A stretch of DNA of 64,000 bases from Planctomycetota bacterium (GTDB taxonomy: Bacteria > Planctomycetota > Planctomycetia > Planctomycetales > Planctomycetaceae). The stretch spans positions 1-64,000 of the forward strand of contig QQVO01000004.1 in the NCBI GenBank assembly GCA_003388505.1, written 5' to 3'. Position numbers and translations under genes: made by a program. The notes under the pieces were generated by a model. The model was not told the origin of the DNA, made no database searches, and worked only from the letters and a program-made list of their open reading frames with translations. Numbering within the stretch: position 1 is the first letter of the stretch; each line of letters opens with the position of its first letter. Below are positions 10,527 to 18,239 of this stretch, in pieces.

Positions 10527-11759
10527 CTACTGCGACGGCGTCAGTGGCGCTCCCGCCCCCGCATCCGCCGAGACCGCCTGCAGGTAGCTCGGCCAGGGAA
10601 CTTCCTCAGGATTGACCCGTTGACCGTGCCGCAACAAGCGGTTGCCGAGCGTCACGATTCGTTCATTCGTTCGCAGGCCCTCCAGAATCTCGATCACGTC
10701 GCCATCGTTGATCCCAGTCCGCACCTCCCGCAACTCAGCCTGCGGAGGCTCACCGCTGACGACGAAAACCGCCGGCTTCTCCCCCGCTTCGACAACCGCG
10801 TCGACCGGCACCACGCCGCTCCCCTGCTTGCTCCGGAAGACGATCCCCACCCGGGCGTGCATCCCCGGCTTGAGCAAATGGTCCGGATTGGGAATCTCCA
10901 CCTGCACCAGCGCAGTCCGCGTTTCCGGATCGATCACCGGGGCGATACGGGCCACCTCGCCGTGGAAGGTCCGGTCGGGGAACGCATCGACGCGAATCAC
11001 GGCGGTCTGGCCGGTCTGCACGCGGTCGTAATCTTTCTCGACGATATGCACCGCCGTCTGAATCGTCTCCAGGTCGACGATGACCAACAACGGATTCGCA
11101 GGTTGAGCAAGAGCGCCTGTGTCGACAAACCGCTGAGCGACCTTTCCTGAAATCGGCGAGGCAATTTTCAGGTCGTTCGCCTCCAGCTTGGCCTGCCGCA
11201 GATTGGACTCCGCTTCTCGTACGCGGGCCTCATTCAATTCGACGCGCGCCGCCGCAATGTCCAGAGCCCCCTCTGCCGCGTCGACCTCTCGCTCGGTCCC
11301 CGCGCCCGATTCGACCAGCCCCTGCACGCGCGTCAAAGTCCTCTGGGCCAGCGCGTGTTCCGATTTGCTCGCCCGCAGCTCGGCCTCCGCGACGAGCAGC
11401 GCCGCCTCCATGTTGGCCACCCGCTCCAACTGTTCCGTATCGTCGATAAACACCACGTCCCGCCCCGCCGCGACGTCATCCCCCACATCGTAAGGCAGCG
11501 CCGTAATGTAGCCGTTGACGCGCGAATGAACGGCAACCTCGTTCTTCGCCTCCAGGCTGCCGACGAGTTCGATTCGCTCTTCCAGCGTGGCCGTCCGCAC
11601 CGGCATCACCTCGACGGTGACAACCTCCTCCGCATCATCGGTATTCTCCGTCTCCATCAGTGCGCGGGAATCGGTATAAACGATCCACCAGGCCCCCCAG
11701 CACGCGGCAATCGCCGCCAGCCCGAGCAGCGTCCTCGAAATCAGGTGCAGAATTCTCAT
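10527..11759 (-). CDS. RND efflux periplasmic adaptor (membrane fusion protein)
   Basis: 410 residues from ATG 11759. It bridges the inner-membrane pump to an outer-membrane channel. A membrane anchor lies at about 6-26 (LISRTLLGLAAIAACWGAWW). After it come the first half of the lipoyl domain (LVGSLEAKNEVAVHSRVNGYITALPYDVGDDV), a coiled-coil hairpin (about 110-175, rich in A, E and R), and the second lipoyl half (SPISGKVAQRFVDTGALAQP). A beta-barrel and a membrane-proximal domain with KPGMHARVGI follow. It is the promoter-proximal gene of the operon with the pump. A long non-coding region precedes it, so regulation would act there; no regulator gene is adjacent. Confidence 0.92.
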   Translation of the reverse strand: MRILHLISRTLLGLAAIAACWGAWWIVYTDSRALMETENTDDAEEVVTVEVMPVRTATLEERIELVGSLEAKNEVAVHSRVNGYITALPYDVGDDVAAGRDVVFIDDTEQLERVANMEAALLVAEAELRASKSEHALAQRTLTRVQGLVESGAGTEREVDAAEGALDIAAARVELNEARVREAESNLRQAKLEANDLKIASPISGKVAQRFVDTGALAQPANPLLVIVDLETIQTAVHIVEKDYDRVQTGQTAVIRVDAFPDRTFHGEVARIAPVIDPETRTALVQVEIPNPDHLLKPGMHARVGIVFRSKQGSGVVPVDAVVEAGEKPAVFVVSGEPPQAELREVRTGINDGDVIEILEGLRTNERIVTLGNRLLRHGQRVNPEEVPWPSYLQAVSADAGAGAPLTPSQ

Positions 11760-12422
11760 GCTGACTCAGTTCGCCGCCGCCGGAACCTCGCCACTGCGAC
11801 AGGCGATTGACTCCGGCGGGTCAGTGCCCAGGTGGTTGACCGCGGGGACGACGGAGACCGACTCACGCTGAGCGGCTCCATCCATGCATGGCTTCGCAAC
11901 CTGCCGCGACTCCCCCGGCACGTCGGACTTCAGGTGGGATCGACGCCTTCAGCGGCCCTCCATTCGCGAAACATCCCTGAGTGGTCTGTCAATTCAGATT
12001 TCTCGGGTTGAGCGGCTCTCACGGGAGCACGAAACCCCCAGGGCTCGTGCTAATCCGTAAACCAGCCAACCCGGAAAAAATGCCCTGACAGGCCACTGAC
12101 GGCCGCGCGTCGACGAACTGATTATATCAGAGATCGCTCATGTGTCATTCCAGTCTTCCACTTTCCATAACTCCACCACAAGGCCCGCGGATTGCGCTCC
12201 GTTGGTCCCCACGACTCCCGAATCACACTCTCCTCTGCGTTCCTCCGCATCTCGGCGTCCGGCGTCGTGGCAGAGAAGAAACTGACCATGACTCAATTTC
12301 GGGGATTCCACTATCATTCCCGGAGCCGCTGAGTCGCCCGCTGAGGATTTGCCATCCAGCGTCGTCGATTCGGACGGTCGAACCGATTGTGACACAGCGC
12401 CCTGAGTCCAAGGAGTGAAGTG
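11760..12422. other. Divergent intergenic region, about 660 bases, no gene
   Basis: It separates the RND operon (minus) from the TlpA-like gene (plus), so it must carry promoters for both. No ORF with a plausible start and composition was found. It contains one inverted repeat, listed separately. The last bases hold a clear ribosome binding site, AAGGAG at 12410-12415, for the plus-strand gene. Confidence 0.45.
12026..12051. repeat. Short inverted repeat (stem 7, loop 12)
   Basis: AGCACGA (12026-12032) pairs with TCGTGCT (12045-12051) around a C/G-rich loop containing CCCCCAGGG. It resembles the other intergenic palindromes in this window in size and setting. Confidence 0.5.
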
Positions 12423-14348
12423 ATGCCCGCCCCCCGAACCTTGCTCGTCAAACTTTCACTCGCGGTGGTGGCATCGCTGTCAACCGCCGGGACCGCCCAC
12501 GCGCAGTCCGTCGGTGTCGCACAGATCATGAAGTATCGCCCCGTCCAGAAGGACGTGGACATCGGCGCCGTCGCCGAAGATCAATACGACCAGTGCGAAG
12601 TCAAAGTGGAGCGGGAAGGGAAAAGTTCCGGCTGGGCCGTGTTCGGGCCCGAAGGCCAGATCCTCAGGCGCTTCGTCGACACCGACGGCGACAACGTCGT
12701 CGACCACTGGCGCTACTACAAAGACGGCTTGGAAGTGTACCGCGACATCGACACCAACGCCGACAACGACGTCGACCAGTCTCGCTGGCTGAACCGCGGC
12801 GGAAGCCGCTGGGGAATCGACGCCGACCAGGACGGCAAGATCGAAAAGTGGAAGATGATCTCGGCCGAGGAGGCGACCCGCGAAGCCGTCATGGCCATGG
12901 CGAGCGGCGACGTGCCCCGCCTCGCCGCAGTCTTGATCAACTCGGACGATCTGAAACAGCTTGGCGTCTCCGGCGACGCGGCCGAGGAACTGTTGAATCC
13001 GGTGCAGGATCCGGCGGCGAAACTGCGGCAGGTGCTCTCCCAATCGAAGACGTTCAAGTCCTCGTCGCGCTGGGCTCGATTCGACAGTTCCACGTCAATG
13101 CCCAACGTGATACCGGCCGAATCGGGACTTTCCGAAGATGACCTGCTGATCTATGAGAACGTGATGTCGATCGTCGAAACCGGCGGAGAAACCGGATTCG
13201 TCCAGGTCGGCGAGATGGTGCGTGTGGGCGACGTCTGGAAGTTGACGAGCATCCCGCAACCGCTTGAAGGCGAGGCGCCGCAACTGACCGACTCCGGGGG
13301 ATTCACGCGGCTGCTCGTGGCCGGTCTCTCCACAACGATGGCGCCGGCCGAGGGATCCCCCGAATTCCGGAAAGTCATCGAACAACTGCAGGAACTCGAC
13401 GGCGCTGCGCCGCAGCCGACCGGTCCCAAGCCGGACCTCGTCGCCTACAACTCGCAACGGGCTCAACTCCTGGGACGCCTCGCCGAGATCGCCGGCACCG
13501 CCGAGGAACGACTCACCTGGCGGCAACAGCAGATCGATCAGATCGCGGCCGCCGTGCAGTTGGACGCGTTCAAGGACGGAGTGGAAACTCTTCGTCGGAT
13601 CGAACAGCAGATCCGCGAACAGAATCCGGATTCTCCGCTTGTCTCGTACGTCGTCTACCGCCGCATGACGGCCGAATACAACGCCCAACTGTTGCAGGCC
13701 GACGCGGCCCAACGCGTCGAAGTGCAGGCGAACTGGCTCAGGGCGCTGGAAGGCTTCATCGGCGACTATCCGGAGAGCGACGACGCAGCCGACGCCATGC
13801 TGCAGATCGCCATGGCCGAAGAGTTCGCCGGCAACCACGACAACGCCCGGGAATGGTATGGGAAGATCGTCGACGAGCATCCGAAGTCCCCCGCGCAAGC
13901 GGTCGCCGCCGGCGCTCTCAAGCGGCTGACGCTGGAAGGCAAACCGCTCGCCCTCTCCGGCCCGGCCCTCAGCGGCGGGACGATCGACATCTCCCGCTAC
14001 CGCGGCAAAGTCGTCGCCGTCCTGTTCTGGGCCACCTGGTGCCGCCCCTGCACCGAAGACCTGCCGCAGATCCAGGAACTCTACCGCCAGCACCGCGCGG
14101 CCGGCTTTGAAGTCATCGGCGTCAACGTCGACGTCGAAGGCGCGCCGATCCAGGAGTATATCCAGCAGCACAAGGTCGCCTGGCCCAGCATCCACGAGAA
14201 GGGCGGACTCCAGGGGGGCGCCGCGCAACAGTACGGCGTGATCACCCTGCCCACGACCTTCCTCGTCGACAAGACGGGCAAGGTCGTCTCATCAGCCGCA
14301 TCCGTCGCCGACCTCAAAGAAAAGGTCCCGGAACTCGTCAAACAGTAG
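12423..14348 (+). CDS. Secreted TlpA-like thioredoxin-domain protein
   Basis: 641 residues; ATG 12423 is chosen over GTG 12420 because AAGGAG lies 7 bases before it. A signal peptide covers about 1-28 (LLVKLSLAVVASLSTAGTAHA). Residues about 75-140 contain Asp-rich units (DTDGDNVVDHW, DTNADNDVDQSRW, DADQDGKIEKW) like calcium-binding EF-hand or thrombospondin-3-type loops. A helical middle part, with TPR-like spacing around 430-500, leads to a C-terminal redoxin domain (about 505-641) with FWATWCRPCTED, active cysteines C540 and C543, and the cis-proline in TLPTTFLVD. It probably acts as an extracytoplasmic disulfide reductase, as TlpA/ResA proteins do in cytochrome c maturation. That role is inferred, and may relate to the CxxCH proteins and ResB in this window. 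A palindromic repeat begins at its stop codon. Confidence 0.85.
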   Translation: MPAPRTLLVKLSLAVVASLSTAGTAHAQSVGVAQIMKYRPVQKDVDIGAVAEDQYDQCEVKVEREGKSSGWAVFGPEGQILRRFVDTDGDNVVDHWRYYKDGLEVYRDIDTNADNDVDQSRWLNRGGSRWGIDADQDGKIEKWKMISAEEATREAVMAMASGDVPRLAAVLINSDDLKQLGVSGDAAEELLNPVQDPAAKLRQVLSQSKTFKSSSRWARFDSSTSMPNVIPAESGLSEDDLLIYENVMSIVETGGETGFVQVGEMVRVGDVWKLTSIPQPLEGEAPQLTDSGGFTRLLVAGLSTTMAPAEGSPEFRKVIEQLQELDGAAPQPTGPKPDLVAYNSQRAQLLGRLAEIAGTAEERLTWRQQQIDQIAAAVQLDAFKDGVETLRRIEQQIREQNPDSPLVSYVVYRRMTAEYNAQLLQADAAQRVEVQANWLRALEGFIGDYPESDDAADAMLQIAMAEEFAGNHDNAREWYGKIVDEHPKSPAQAVAAGALKRLTLEGKPLALSGPALSGGTIDISRYRGKVVAVLFWATWCRPCTEDLPQIQELYRQHRAAGFEVIGVNVDVEGAPIQEYIQQHKVAWPSIHEKGGLQGGAAQQYGVITLPTTFLVDKTGKVVSSAASVADLKEKVPELVKQ

Positions 14349-14406
14349 GGTCCGCTGTGCGGACCACCGCTCGAATGTTGCTCGTGGTCTACGGAGCGGA
14401 CTCTAC
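14345..14406. repeat. Palindromic intergenic repeat overlapping a stop codon
   Basis: Left half GTAGGGTCCGCTGTGCGGAC (14345-14364) and right half GGTCTACGGAGCGGACTCTAC (14386-14406) are near-inverted copies around a short spacer. The TAG stop of the TlpA-like gene (14346-14348) lies inside the left half. The architecture matches the GTAGGGCCGGCTGTGCCGG elements at 29055-29952. Confidence 0.7.
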
Positions 14407-14420
14407 TTTCCTGCTGTCGT

Positions 14421-14672
14421 ATGGATACAATTCATGTCTCATGTGGTTGTCAAAGAATCGAGGGACGCTTGCAAACTGTATCCGCATATACTGTCAGTGA
14501 TGGTCAAATTGTGCTGACCTTGGAACCCGCCGATGAAGGGGGATTCGTGGTCTCATCGCCGATGGATCCGGAACTCATTACGCAGGCGGAGACACTCCAG
14601 GAAGCGTTTGAGAACGCGCGCGACGCTTTCGAAGCATTGCGTGAATCTCGCCAACCACTCTTCAAACGATAG
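14421..14672 (+). CDS. Orphan HicB-like antitoxin-family protein
   Basis: 83 residues. The segment DEGGFVVSSPMDPELITQAETLQEAFENARDAFEAL has the pattern of the HicB partial RNase H fold: GGF-V-SP strand, 'T-EEA--N--DA' helix. HicB proteins neutralise the HicA mRNA interferase. No HicA-like gene follows; the next plus-strand frame is repeat-derived and lacks HicA features. It is therefore an orphan, or a regulator without a toxin. It has no obvious DNA-binding extension. It starts 14 bases after the palindromic repeat, so its promoter, if separate, must lie within or before that repeat. Confidence 0.65.
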   Translation: MDTIHVSCGCQRIEGRLQTVSAYTVSDGQIVLTLEPADEGGFVVSSPMDPELITQAETLQEAFENARDAFEALRESRQPLFKR

Positions 14673-14729
14673 TGCCCGTAACGCGGACATTCTGCGGAAC
14701 ACGAGCGGCGAAGCCGCGAAAGCAGATAG

Positions 14730-14749
14730 CTGCGGGCGTCAGCCCGCAG
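14730..14749. repeat. Hairpin repeat after the HicB-like gene
   Basis: CTGCGGGC (14730-14737) and GCCCGCAG (14742-14749) form a perfect 8-bp stem with a GTCA loop. It lies 57 bases beyond the HicB-like stop. It may act as a transcription barrier, but no T-run follows. Confidence 0.55.
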
Positions 14750-14865
14750 TACGCAGGCGAAGGCAGTACAACGAGCCGCGAATGCGGCGCCAGCACCCCT
14801 CGGTGCTCCTCTGCATCTTTGCGACTCTGCGTCAAAACCGAGTGTTGCTGAGCACGTCGGCCGCG

Positions 14866-16746
14866 TCACGCCTTCCGAATAAAGTGCTCCGCATAGCTCC
14901 GCACCTCCTGCCCGTTCAGCACGTGGAACATGCGGAGTTGCTGCACCGTCTCCTGGCTGAAGCGGGCGAACGGCACGTGAATCAGCTTCTTGCCGTACTT
15001 CTTCGCCAGCCTTCGCCAACCGGCCCCCGGCGGCGCGTCTGAGAGCAACGCGATGTGCCGCTCGTTCGAATGGTAACACGCCGCCGCCAATAGCCGCTCT
15101 TCCAGCGTGTCCGCGAAATCGAATCGAGCGTCCCGCCAGACGTCGCGGATCGGCTTGGGCGGAAACAGGAACATCGCCCCCCCGTACGACGCCAGCGCGA
15201 TCCCCGGCCCCACCAGCTCTTCCTGGAAGCTGGTCGCGAAGAACGACAACGTCGATTCGTCGTGAGGCTCCGCGTGCCACGTAATCCGCCACGGATACTC
15301 CCGCGGATCGGCCGGTGAATCGAACAGCATCAGCACGCAGTCCAGGCTCCCCCGGTTCGGTGGGAACACCTTCACGTACAGGTCCCCCGTGTGCCAGTTC
15401 CGCAGCGTCTCGCGGATGTCGAGCCCGTCCTTCAGGCTCGTCGAAAACTTCTCCGTCAGCGCCAGGTCATTCCCAAGTATCGACAGCGCGTGGTCCTTCA
15501 CGTGCGTGCGAAACCGTTCAATCGCAATGTCCTCCGGCGGCCAACTGCATTGCCGGAACGGATTCCACCGCATCGCCCACTGCTGCTGATCGATCTTCGG
15601 CGGCCGCCGGTTGAGCTGGCACGACCGCCACACCACGGGATGCCCGGGCAACCGCGATTTCAAACCGGCCACCTCCCCGTCCGGCAGTTCCCCCCGGCCG
15701 ATGCCCATCTTGATCTCCGGATACGGCAGCCACTCCATTTCCGGATAGTCCCGCGCCGTCTCCGCCAGGTGAATTGCAAACTGGTCCCCCGCAATCTGCC
15801 GCGCCGCGACAATCAACGTGTACAGATCGGGTGTCAACCTCCGCTCGACGAGTGACAGGTTGCGGATGTACTTCAAACAGGTCGACAGCAGATGCGGCGT
15901 GATCTTCCGCGCGCGCGACTTCAGTTCGGCCTCGTACCGTTCGCGCGTCGCCAGCAGCATCTCTTTCACGCCGTCGATCGACAGGTTCTCGTCGTCGTCG
16001 AGTTGCGACCGGGCCCGCTCATACAGCCCGGTGATATACGGCAACTCCCCCAGCAGGAACACCAGCGTGTTCGGATCGGGACGATACAGCGCCGTGTCTT
16101 CGACAACCGAGTCGCCCAGTGAAGGCTCATGCCGCTCGGTGTACGCCTCCCGAATCCACGGCCAGTCGGTCAGCGAACAGACGAAGAGAATCGACTGATA
16201 CCGCTCTTCCAGGTCGCGCAGCCGCCGCGCCATCACCACCGCCCGCTCCAGCGGCTGACCGGCCGGAAGCCGTGGAATCATCGGCAACACCGCCGCCGCA
16301 AACGTTTCGGATGACACTTCCTTCAGCGCGTAAGGGTCCGGCAGCACCGCCCCCAAAGGCTGGTACTGTTCCACTTCCAGATCGATAAACGCCCGCGGCA
16401 TCCGCTCCTGCAGCGCGAACCGCAACGCTGCAATCACCGGTTGGCACGGATCGATCGGCACGTAACTGTACGTCCGCTCGTCTCCCCCGTCATCCCGCTG
16501 TTCACTCTCAGGCGACCAGTCGCTCACCCGGTAGTTCGGCAGTTCCTCCTGCAGCACCAGCGTGATCCCCGGCAGATGCCCCACCGCCCGTTCCACATCC
16601 GCCTGAAACGACGCCGGCAACGGCACCGCCAGACAGTCAAACTCCCGCGAGAGCATCAACCGCCGCACCTCGACAGCAAAATCCCCGCTGCCGTGAATCA
16701 CCGGCAGCACGGTGATGCGAGGACTGATCTGAAGGAACTCGGACAT
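14866..16746 (-). CDS. Large cytoplasmic protein of unknown function
   Basis: 626 residues from ATG 16746, without signal peptide or membrane helices. The N-terminal 250 residues begin ITVLPVIHGSGDFAVEVRRLM and contain YVPIDPCQPVIAALRFALQE with RAFIDLE. That arrangement recalls the TraB/DUF5682-like proteins, in which an N-terminal domain is built from similar 'P---ALR-A' and 'FIDL' segments. This is a weak resemblance and not a firm assignment. The middle (250-330) is helical with many Arg/Glu residues; the C-terminal half has aromatic-rich segments (WAMRWNPFRQCSWPPED, WRITWHAEP). It lies alone between the HicB-like gene and the HicB remnant, on the opposite strand. No catalytic motif was recognised. 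Confidence 0.75.
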   Translation of the reverse strand: MSEFLQISPRITVLPVIHGSGDFAVEVRRLMLSREFDCLAVPLPASFQADVERAVGHLPGITLVLQEELPNYRVSDWSPESEQRDDGGDERTYSYVPIDPCQPVIAALRFALQERMPRAFIDLEVEQYQPLGAVLPDPYALKEVSSETFAAAVLPMIPRLPAGQPLERAVVMARRLRDLEERYQSILFVCSLTDWPWIREAYTERHEPSLGDSVVEDTALYRPDPNTLVFLLGELPYITGLYERARSQLDDDENLSIDGVKEMLLATRERYEAELKSRARKITPHLLSTCLKYIRNLSLVERRLTPDLYTLIVAARQIAGDQFAIHLAETARDYPEMEWLPYPEIKMGIGRGELPDGEVAGLKSRLPGHPVVWRSCQLNRRPPKIDQQQWAMRWNPFRQCSWPPEDIAIERFRTHVKDHALSILGNDLALTEKFSTSLKDGLDIRETLRNWHTGDLYVKVFPPNRGSLDCVLMLFDSPADPREYPWRITWHAEPHDESTLSFFATSFQEELVGPGIALASYGGAMFLFPPKPIRDVWRDARFDFADTLEERLLAAACYHSNERHIALLSDAPPGAGWRRLAKKYGKKLIHVPFARFSQETVQQLRMFHVLNGQEVRSYAEHFIRKA

Positions 16747-16852
16747 GCCGCCATTCTACTCACCGGGCCAACCTCCCGTCAGCCCGCTCGCCGCGCGTTC
16801 ACCCAACGCCACCGCTGAACATGTCAAACACTCCTGCCCCTTGGCACTCCGC

Positions 16853-16880
16853 GCTCGACTCTCGTCGCTCGACTCTCGAC
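16853..16880. repeat. Heptanucleotide tandem repeat (4 units)
   Basis: Four consecutive 7-base units GCTCGAC, TCTCGTC, GCTCGAC, TCTCGAC. The third and fourth repeat the first and second with one change. It lies between the unknown 626-residue gene and the HicB remnant. The same CTCGAC-type heptamer recurs at 25664-25691. Confidence 0.75.
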
Positions 16881-16957
16881 CATCCAGTTTGACATCCCCC
16901 CCGGCACGGACTGTAATTCCCCGAAGGATTTCGCCGCTGTCTGTGGAAGGATTGCCG

Positions 16958-17086
16958 ATGCGATACCGCGTACTGATCGAGCAGGATGAAGACGGGATCC
17001 ATGTCGCGGAAGCGTCGGCGCTGCCCGGTTGCATCTCGCAGGGAAATGCCGGCAATCAGGCGCTCGCAAACGTCGGCGAATGGTGA
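16958..17086 (+). pseudogene. Truncated HicB-type antitoxin remnant
   Basis: An open frame of 42 residues begins at ATG 16958 after a good ribosome binding site (GGAAGG, 8 bases upstream). MRYRVLIEQDEDGIHVAEAS and the following ALPGCISQG is an almost canonical HicB N-terminus. The alignable part continues as ALANVGEW, where normal HicB proteins go on through 'ALANI-EAI--YLESL', and then a TGA stops the frame. The second half of the fold is missing and no HicA gene is present, so this is most likely a broken gene. A stable short peptide cannot be excluded, since the ribosome binding site is intact. The corA start is 10 bases downstream. Confidence 0.7.
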
Positions 17087-17095
17087 GGCCCTCCC

Positions 17096-18232
17096 ATGCA
17101 TCAGCCGTTCACTCCGATCATCAAGCGCGTGCGGCGGCCTTTCCGCCGCCGGACCAAGCCGGGCACGGCTCCCGGAGCCGTCTTTCCCGATCCCGAGTCG
17201 CCCGCGCCGGAGATTCGGGTCTTCGATTACGGCGAAGACCAGTTCAAGGAGTTGAAGTCGGTCTCCGTCGACCAGGTGCGGGACGTCGTCGGTTTGCACG
17301 CGGTGACCTGGGTCGACGTCGTCGGCCTCGGCGATGCGAAGGTCATCAAACAGATCGGGGAACTGTTCCACATCCATCAACTGGCGCTGGAAGACATCGT
17401 CAACGTGCACCAGCGGGCGAAAGTCGAAGTCTACGACGGCCAGTTGTTTATCGTGGCCCGCATGATGTCCCTCGTCGAGGGCGAGAACGAAGAGGCGCCC
17501 CGCGAACTCGATGCGGAACAGATCAGCCTCATCGTGGGCGAGAACTACGTTGTCACCTTTCAGGAACGGCGCGGCGACTGCCTGGAGTCGGTCCGCGAAC
17601 GCATCCGCAAGGCCCGCGGCAACGTCCGCGTCCGCGGTGCGGATTACCTCGCGTACGCCCTGCTCGACGCCATCATCGATGGATATTTTCCCGTCCTTGA
17701 GTACTTCGGAGTCGAACTCGACGCGCTGGAGGACCGACTCGAACGTCAGCCGGGACGTGCAACCATCCACCGGCTCCATCAGCTCCGCAGCGCCCTGATG
17801 ATCGTCCGCCGGGCCGCCTGGCGGCAGCGGGACGCCATCAACACCCTGCTCCGCGAGGACGTGCCGATCATCACGCCCGAGACGCACATCTACCTCCGCG
17901 ACTGTTACGATCACACCGTGCAGATCATTGACGTCTCCGACACCTGCCGCGAACTCTGTGCGGACCTGCGCGACCTGCACTTCTCGCAGATCAACATCCG
18001 CCAGAACGACGTGATGAAGGTTCTGACCATCATGGCCAGCATCTTCATTCCGCTCAGCTTCATCGCCGGTCTGTACGGGATGAATTTCGACCCCAGCGCC
18101 TCCACGTGGAACATGCCGGAACTCAAGTCGCGCTTCGGCTACCCCGCCGCGCTGATCGTCATGGCCCTCACGGCCGGCGGCATGCTCCTCTTCTTCCGAC
18201 GCAAAGGCTGGATCGGGGAACGGCAGAAGTAA
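17096..18232 (+). CDS. corA: Magnesium/cobalt transporter CorA
   Basis: 378 residues. It is a pentameric channel for Mg2+ (also Co2+, Ni2+) in the inner membrane. The N-terminal cytoplasmic domain (about 30-310) includes TWVDVVGLGDAKVIKQIGELFHIH and the long helix with LRSALMIVRRAAWRQRDAI. The selectivity motif YGMN is at 327-330 at the end of the first of two C-terminal membrane helices; the second is YPAALIVMALTAGGMLLFF. The short positively charged tail RRKGWIGERQK is typical. It starts at ATG 17096, ten bases after the HicB remnant, and ends 7 bases from the convergent DUF1080 gene, leaving no room for a separate terminator. Confidence 0.94.
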   Translation: MHQPFTPIIKRVRRPFRRRTKPGTAPGAVFPDPESPAPEIRVFDYGEDQFKELKSVSVDQVRDVVGLHAVTWVDVVGLGDAKVIKQIGELFHIHQLALEDIVNVHQRAKVEVYDGQLFIVARMMSLVEGENEEAPRELDAEQISLIVGENYVVTFQERRGDCLESVRERIRKARGNVRVRGADYLAYALLDAIIDGYFPVLEYFGVELDALEDRLERQPGRATIHRLHQLRSALMIVRRAAWRQRDAINTLLREDVPIITPETHIYLRDCYDHTVQIIDVSDTCRELCADLRDLHFSQINIRQNDVMKVLTIMASIFIPLSFIAGLYGMNFDPSASTWNMPELKSRFGYPAALIVMALTAGGMLLFFRRKGWIGERQK

Positions 18233-18239
18233 GAGGGTG

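Noticed and set aside
8574-11150. 858-residue plus-strand ORF opposite the RND genes
   Set aside because: It is His/Arg/Gln-rich with no domain or signal; it is the antisense shadow of two clear genes with GC-biased third positions. Similar shadows at 3829-5880, 20609-22090 and 30468-32579 were rejected for the same reason.
14533-15042. ORF after the HicB-like gene as a HicA partner
   Set aside because: It starts inside the HicB-like gene and is mainly antisense to the 626-residue gene and a repeat; it lacks the HicA double-stranded RNA-binding pattern and catalytic His.
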